The notes beneath the pieces were generated by a model. It searched no databases, was not told the origin of the DNA, and saw only the letters and a list, made by a program, of their open reading frames with translations. From the NCBI GenBank assembly GCA_910584865.1, contig CAJUCE010000009.1, positions 1 to 64,000 on the forward strand: 64,000 nt of DNA, in the 5' to 3' direction. Source of the stretch: an uncultured Acetatifactor sp. Lineage in GTDB: Bacteria > Bacillota > Clostridia > Lachnospirales > Lachnospiraceae. Made by a program: the position numbers and the translations under genes. Positions 62,083-64,000 of the stretch are shown piece by piece. How positions within the stretch are numbered: the first letter of the stretch is position 1; every line of letters starts with the position of its first letter.

Positions 62083-62946
62083 ATGGATTACAACCAGAAC
62101 ACCAACCCCACAAACCCCGCAGAACAGCAGCAGTTCCTGCTCCCCACAGCAGCGATGGACAGCGGGTTCACCTCGGAAGAGCTGGCAGAGGACATGGACG
62201 GCATGCAGATGAACTTCCCCAGGGTGAAGATCCCTTCCGGAGGCGCGCTGCAGTACGAGATTCCCACCGGCGACCCGGACAACCCGGACTATGCAAAGAC
62301 CCTCACCGGGGTCATCCTCTTCAACCACCCCAACAATGCCTACTGGCCCGAGGGCAGCGAGTATGATGAAAATTCCACGCCCCTCTGCTCTTCCACCGAT
62401 GGAAGACTGGGCATCGGCAGCCCCGGCGGCGCCTGCGCCAGCTGCGCTATGAACGTATTCGGCTCTGCCACGGAAGGAAAAGGGAAGGCCTGCAAGAATA
62501 TGCGGACACTCTACTTCCTCCGAAGCGGCGAGTTTATCCCTCTGCAGCTCAACCTGCCACCCACCAGCCTGAAACCTTTCCGTCTGTTCATCAGCAGGAC
62601 TTTCGGCTTCCGCAGGCGTGCGACCTATGGCAGTGTGGTGGAGATCGGCCTTAAGAAGATGAACAACGGCAGGGACGATTACAGCGTTGCCACTTTCCGC
62701 CTCGTGTCAGACCTCTCCGGAGACGAGCTGGTACAGGTGAGGGACTATGCCAACAGCTTCAAGGAACAGATCAGGAACATGCTCCAGCAGCGTGCTGAAA
62801 CTGCGGAACCCCAGCCGGATGGCAATGTCTATGGCTATGCAGCCAATGATGCCGCCAGCATGGACACTGCCCCTGCCGCAGATGCATCCGGACAGCCCTA
62901 CTATGGCCAGCCCATTTACGGGGACTGCGAGGCGCTTCCTGCGTAA
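62083..62946 (+). CDS. Hypothetical element protein with Cys cluster
   Basis: A 287-residue protein started at MDYNQNTNPT (AGGAGGACACCAA before the ATG). A middle block, PLCSSTDGRLGIGSPGGACASCAMNVFGSATEGKGKACKN, followed by LNLPPTSLKPFR, recalls phage and plasmid proteins with a conserved Cys cluster (C106 and about C121, C124, C140, likely zinc). The C-terminus is Ala/Pro/Gln/Tyr-rich. No function is known; single-strand DNA binding is one possibility. Third gene of the DUF932 operon. Confidence 0.65.
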   Translation: MDYNQNTNPTNPAEQQQFLLPTAAMDSGFTSEELAEDMDGMQMNFPRVKIPSGGALQYEIPTGDPDNPDYAKTLTGVILFNHPNNAYWPEGSEYDENSTPLCSSTDGRLGIGSPGGACASCAMNVFGSATEGKGKACKNMRTLYFLRSGEFIPLQLNLPPTSLKPFRLFISRTFGFRRRATYGSVVEIGLKKMNNGRDDYSVATFRLVSDLSGDELVQVRDYANSFKEQIRNMLQQRAETAEPQPDGNVYGYAANDAASMDTAPAADASGQPYYGQPIYGDCEALPA

Positions 62947-62993
62947 TAACTGCAACTAACCGTTTTACGGCATAATGCCGTATATTATGTCTG

Positions 62994-63040
62994 CAAGGGA
63001 TTTCCTGGTTTTTATCAGGGAGTCCCTTGCTCTATTTTAG
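62994..63040 (+). terminator. Hairpin before the second sigma-like gene
   Basis: CAAGGGATTTCCTG (62994-63007) pairs with CAGGGAGTCCCTTG (63016-63029), with two mismatches, around GTTTTTAT, followed by CTCTATTTT. A second palindrome, ACGGCAT-A-ATGCCGT, lies at 62967-62981. Either the DUF932 operon ends here or the structure regulates the next gene. Confidence 0.6.
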
Positions 63041-63052
63041 GAGGAAAATTTA

Positions 63053-63592
63053 ATGAAGTGCGAAATACCGTTAACACCCGAACAAAAAATTTTTGCAACC
63101 CAAAATCATGACTTGATTTATAAATTTCTCAATGAAAACCATTTATCAGAAGACGATTTTTATGATGTAATCGCAATCGGATACCTTCGATCTATTCGTC
63201 GCTTCTTTTCTAATCCTCAATTACATCAGTATTCTTTTTGCACTGTTGCCTGGAAAGGGATGCAGGGTGCACTAAATGACTACAACAAAGCGCAACATGG
63301 TCAAAGGCATACGGCTAACATTCTTAGCATTCACACTGAATTAGGCGATGAAATTTTTTCATTAGAAGAGAGTTTTATGCGATACAAAGATTTAATGACC
63401 CAGTTAGAAGTCGAACTTCTCCTGCACGACCTCGCAAAGCGTGTCTCCAAACAGCAGATGGAAATCGTGCGGATGAGATCCCATGGTTACAATCTCCAGG
63501 ATATAGCTACCCGCCAGAATACTTCCACAAAACGTATCAGGAAGCTTTTAGAAGAAGTACGCAGCGTGCTCACGGAACTCTGTTATGGATAA
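63053..63592 (+). CDS. Sigma-70-like protein (second)
   Basis: A 179-residue protein with region-2-like IYKFLNENHLSEDDFYDVIAIGYLRSIRRF and YSFCTVAWKGMQGALNDYNK, and a C-terminal region-4-like helix-turn-helix (RVSKQQMEIVRMRSHGYNLQDIATRQNTSTKRIRKLLEEV). It is a remote relative of the 56956-57537 protein. AGGAGGAAAATTTA lies before the ATG. Its lower GC than the neighbours suggests a separate origin. Confidence 0.72.
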   Translation: MKCEIPLTPEQKIFATQNHDLIYKFLNENHLSEDDFYDVIAIGYLRSIRRFFSNPQLHQYSFCTVAWKGMQGALNDYNKAQHGQRHTANILSIHTELGDEIFSLEESFMRYKDLMTQLEVELLLHDLAKRVSKQQMEIVRMRSHGYNLQDIATRQNTSTKRIRKLLEEVRSVLTELCYG

Positions 63593-63703
63593 TTTCCATG
63601 AATTCGCTGGTTTCAAAATGCTATACTGCCCTTTTCAAATAAGAGCAGGTTATTCTCTCAAATACAAACCTAAATTCCACCCAAAGAAAGGAGCATTAAA
63701 AGA

Positions 63704-63958
63704 ATGAAATCAAAGAAAGAAATCAAAAAGTCGCTCGAACTCTGTGGCAATCTCCTCTGCCCCCTTGTCACCGGACAGTACGCCGTGTTCAAAGCCAATG
63801 GCAAAATCTACCGCACCTCAACGGTAAAGGCAATCCATGAAGTGACAGCTGACCGCATCCACTTTGAGACAGAGAATACCCATTACCACCTTTTTCTGTC
63901 CCCTTACCCGGCGGCCATCATCTGCCAGTTTCCTCTGGAACCAGCGGCATGCGCCTGA
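63704..63958 (+). CDS. Hypothetical protein at right edge region
   Basis: An 84-residue protein starting MKSKKEIKKSLELCGN, with AAAGGAG 10 bases upstream. A small beta-rich fold is likely (QYAVFKANGKIYRTSTVKAIHEVTADRIHFET). No family recognised. It follows the second sigma-like gene after about 110 bases and probably belongs to the same element. Confidence 0.55.
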   Translation: MKSKKEIKKSLELCGNLLCPLVTGQYAVFKANGKIYRTSTVKAIHEVTADRIHFETENTHYHLFLSPYPAAIICQFPLEPAACA

Positions 63959-64000
63959 TAACTGCCCATGGCAGCGTCTCATGACAGCTCAGGGCAGGAT

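Noticed and set aside
1..64000. CRISPR arrays, rRNA or tRNA genes
   Set aside because: No regularly spaced direct repeats of 25-40 bases and no cloverleaf or rRNA core sequence were noticed. A tRNA scan would settle this.

Overview
The window looks like chromosomal DNA of a gut-type Bacillota, most likely family Lachnospiraceae. The grounds are the protein families seen (LplB/YtcP-type sugar ABC transporters, cellobiose phosphorylase, GPH sugar carrier, DUF6133/DUF6550/DUF4320/DUF5348/DUF6870 proteins), strong GGAGG ribosome binding sites and Gram-positive gene sets (lipoprotein SBP, Tad pilus without secretin). No rRNA or tRNA gene was recognised. Assignments come from reading motifs, not from database searches.

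Region 1 (1-11.8 kb) is an accessory zone. It holds a relic of a YhcG/DUF1016 nuclease, a 71-bp palindromic element, a 1015-residue AEP primase/SF2 helicase/PLD-like protein (TOTE-type), and a tightly overlapping DUF3791/DUF3990/87-residue cassette that resembles a toxin-antitoxin module. A truncated M23 peptidase gene follows. It abuts three overlapping large serine recombinases transcribed from one consensus promoter followed by a perfect 12-bp palindrome. DUF6870 and XRE-type genes lie upstream of them.

Region 2 (12-41.9 kb) is a catabolic island, almost all on the minus strand, for a plant-type glycoside. It encodes a GPH sugar carrier, alpha/beta hydrolase, GH3 beta-glucosidase, GH5 endoglycosidase, GH94 cellobiose phosphorylase, an SBP/LplB/YtcP ABC importer and a divergent AraC regulator. 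It continues with an AtuA-like/SGNH hydrolase gene interrupted by a frameshift, a GH78 rhamnosidase, a GH106-like protein, an MBL-fold hydrolase, a GH43 enzyme, an esterase and a 1157-residue Old-Yellow-Enzyme/SDR fusion. The combination suggests that sugars are stripped from a glycosylated, probably terpenoid or phenolic aglycone, and that the aglycone itself is then hydrolysed and reduced. An unlisted 37-residue membrane peptide sits in this island (35350-35463), with a broken second copy just upstream of araC. Two glycosidases share a C-terminal extension, and several transcription units share an AT-rich promoter motif.

Region 3 (41.9-44.5 kb) is a MarR/MATE pair with a fully consensus promoter and duplicated operators, followed by an internally deleted GH115 relic.

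Region 4 (44.8-64 kb) is GC-richer, transcribed mostly rightwards, and looks like part of an integrative conjugative or plasmid-like element. It has a compact Tad/Flp-type pilus locus (two TadE-like proteins, prepilin peptidase, CpaB, TadZ, TadA, TadB, TadC, DUF6133 pilin), a secreted protein with tryptophan/histidine hexad repeats, a zinc-finger DUF3268 protein, two sigma-like proteins, DUF5348, XRE, DUF932 and several unknown genes. Relaxase and VirB4/VirD4 genes are not inside the window. Long hairpins occur repeatedly in front of its genes, suggesting control by transcription termination.
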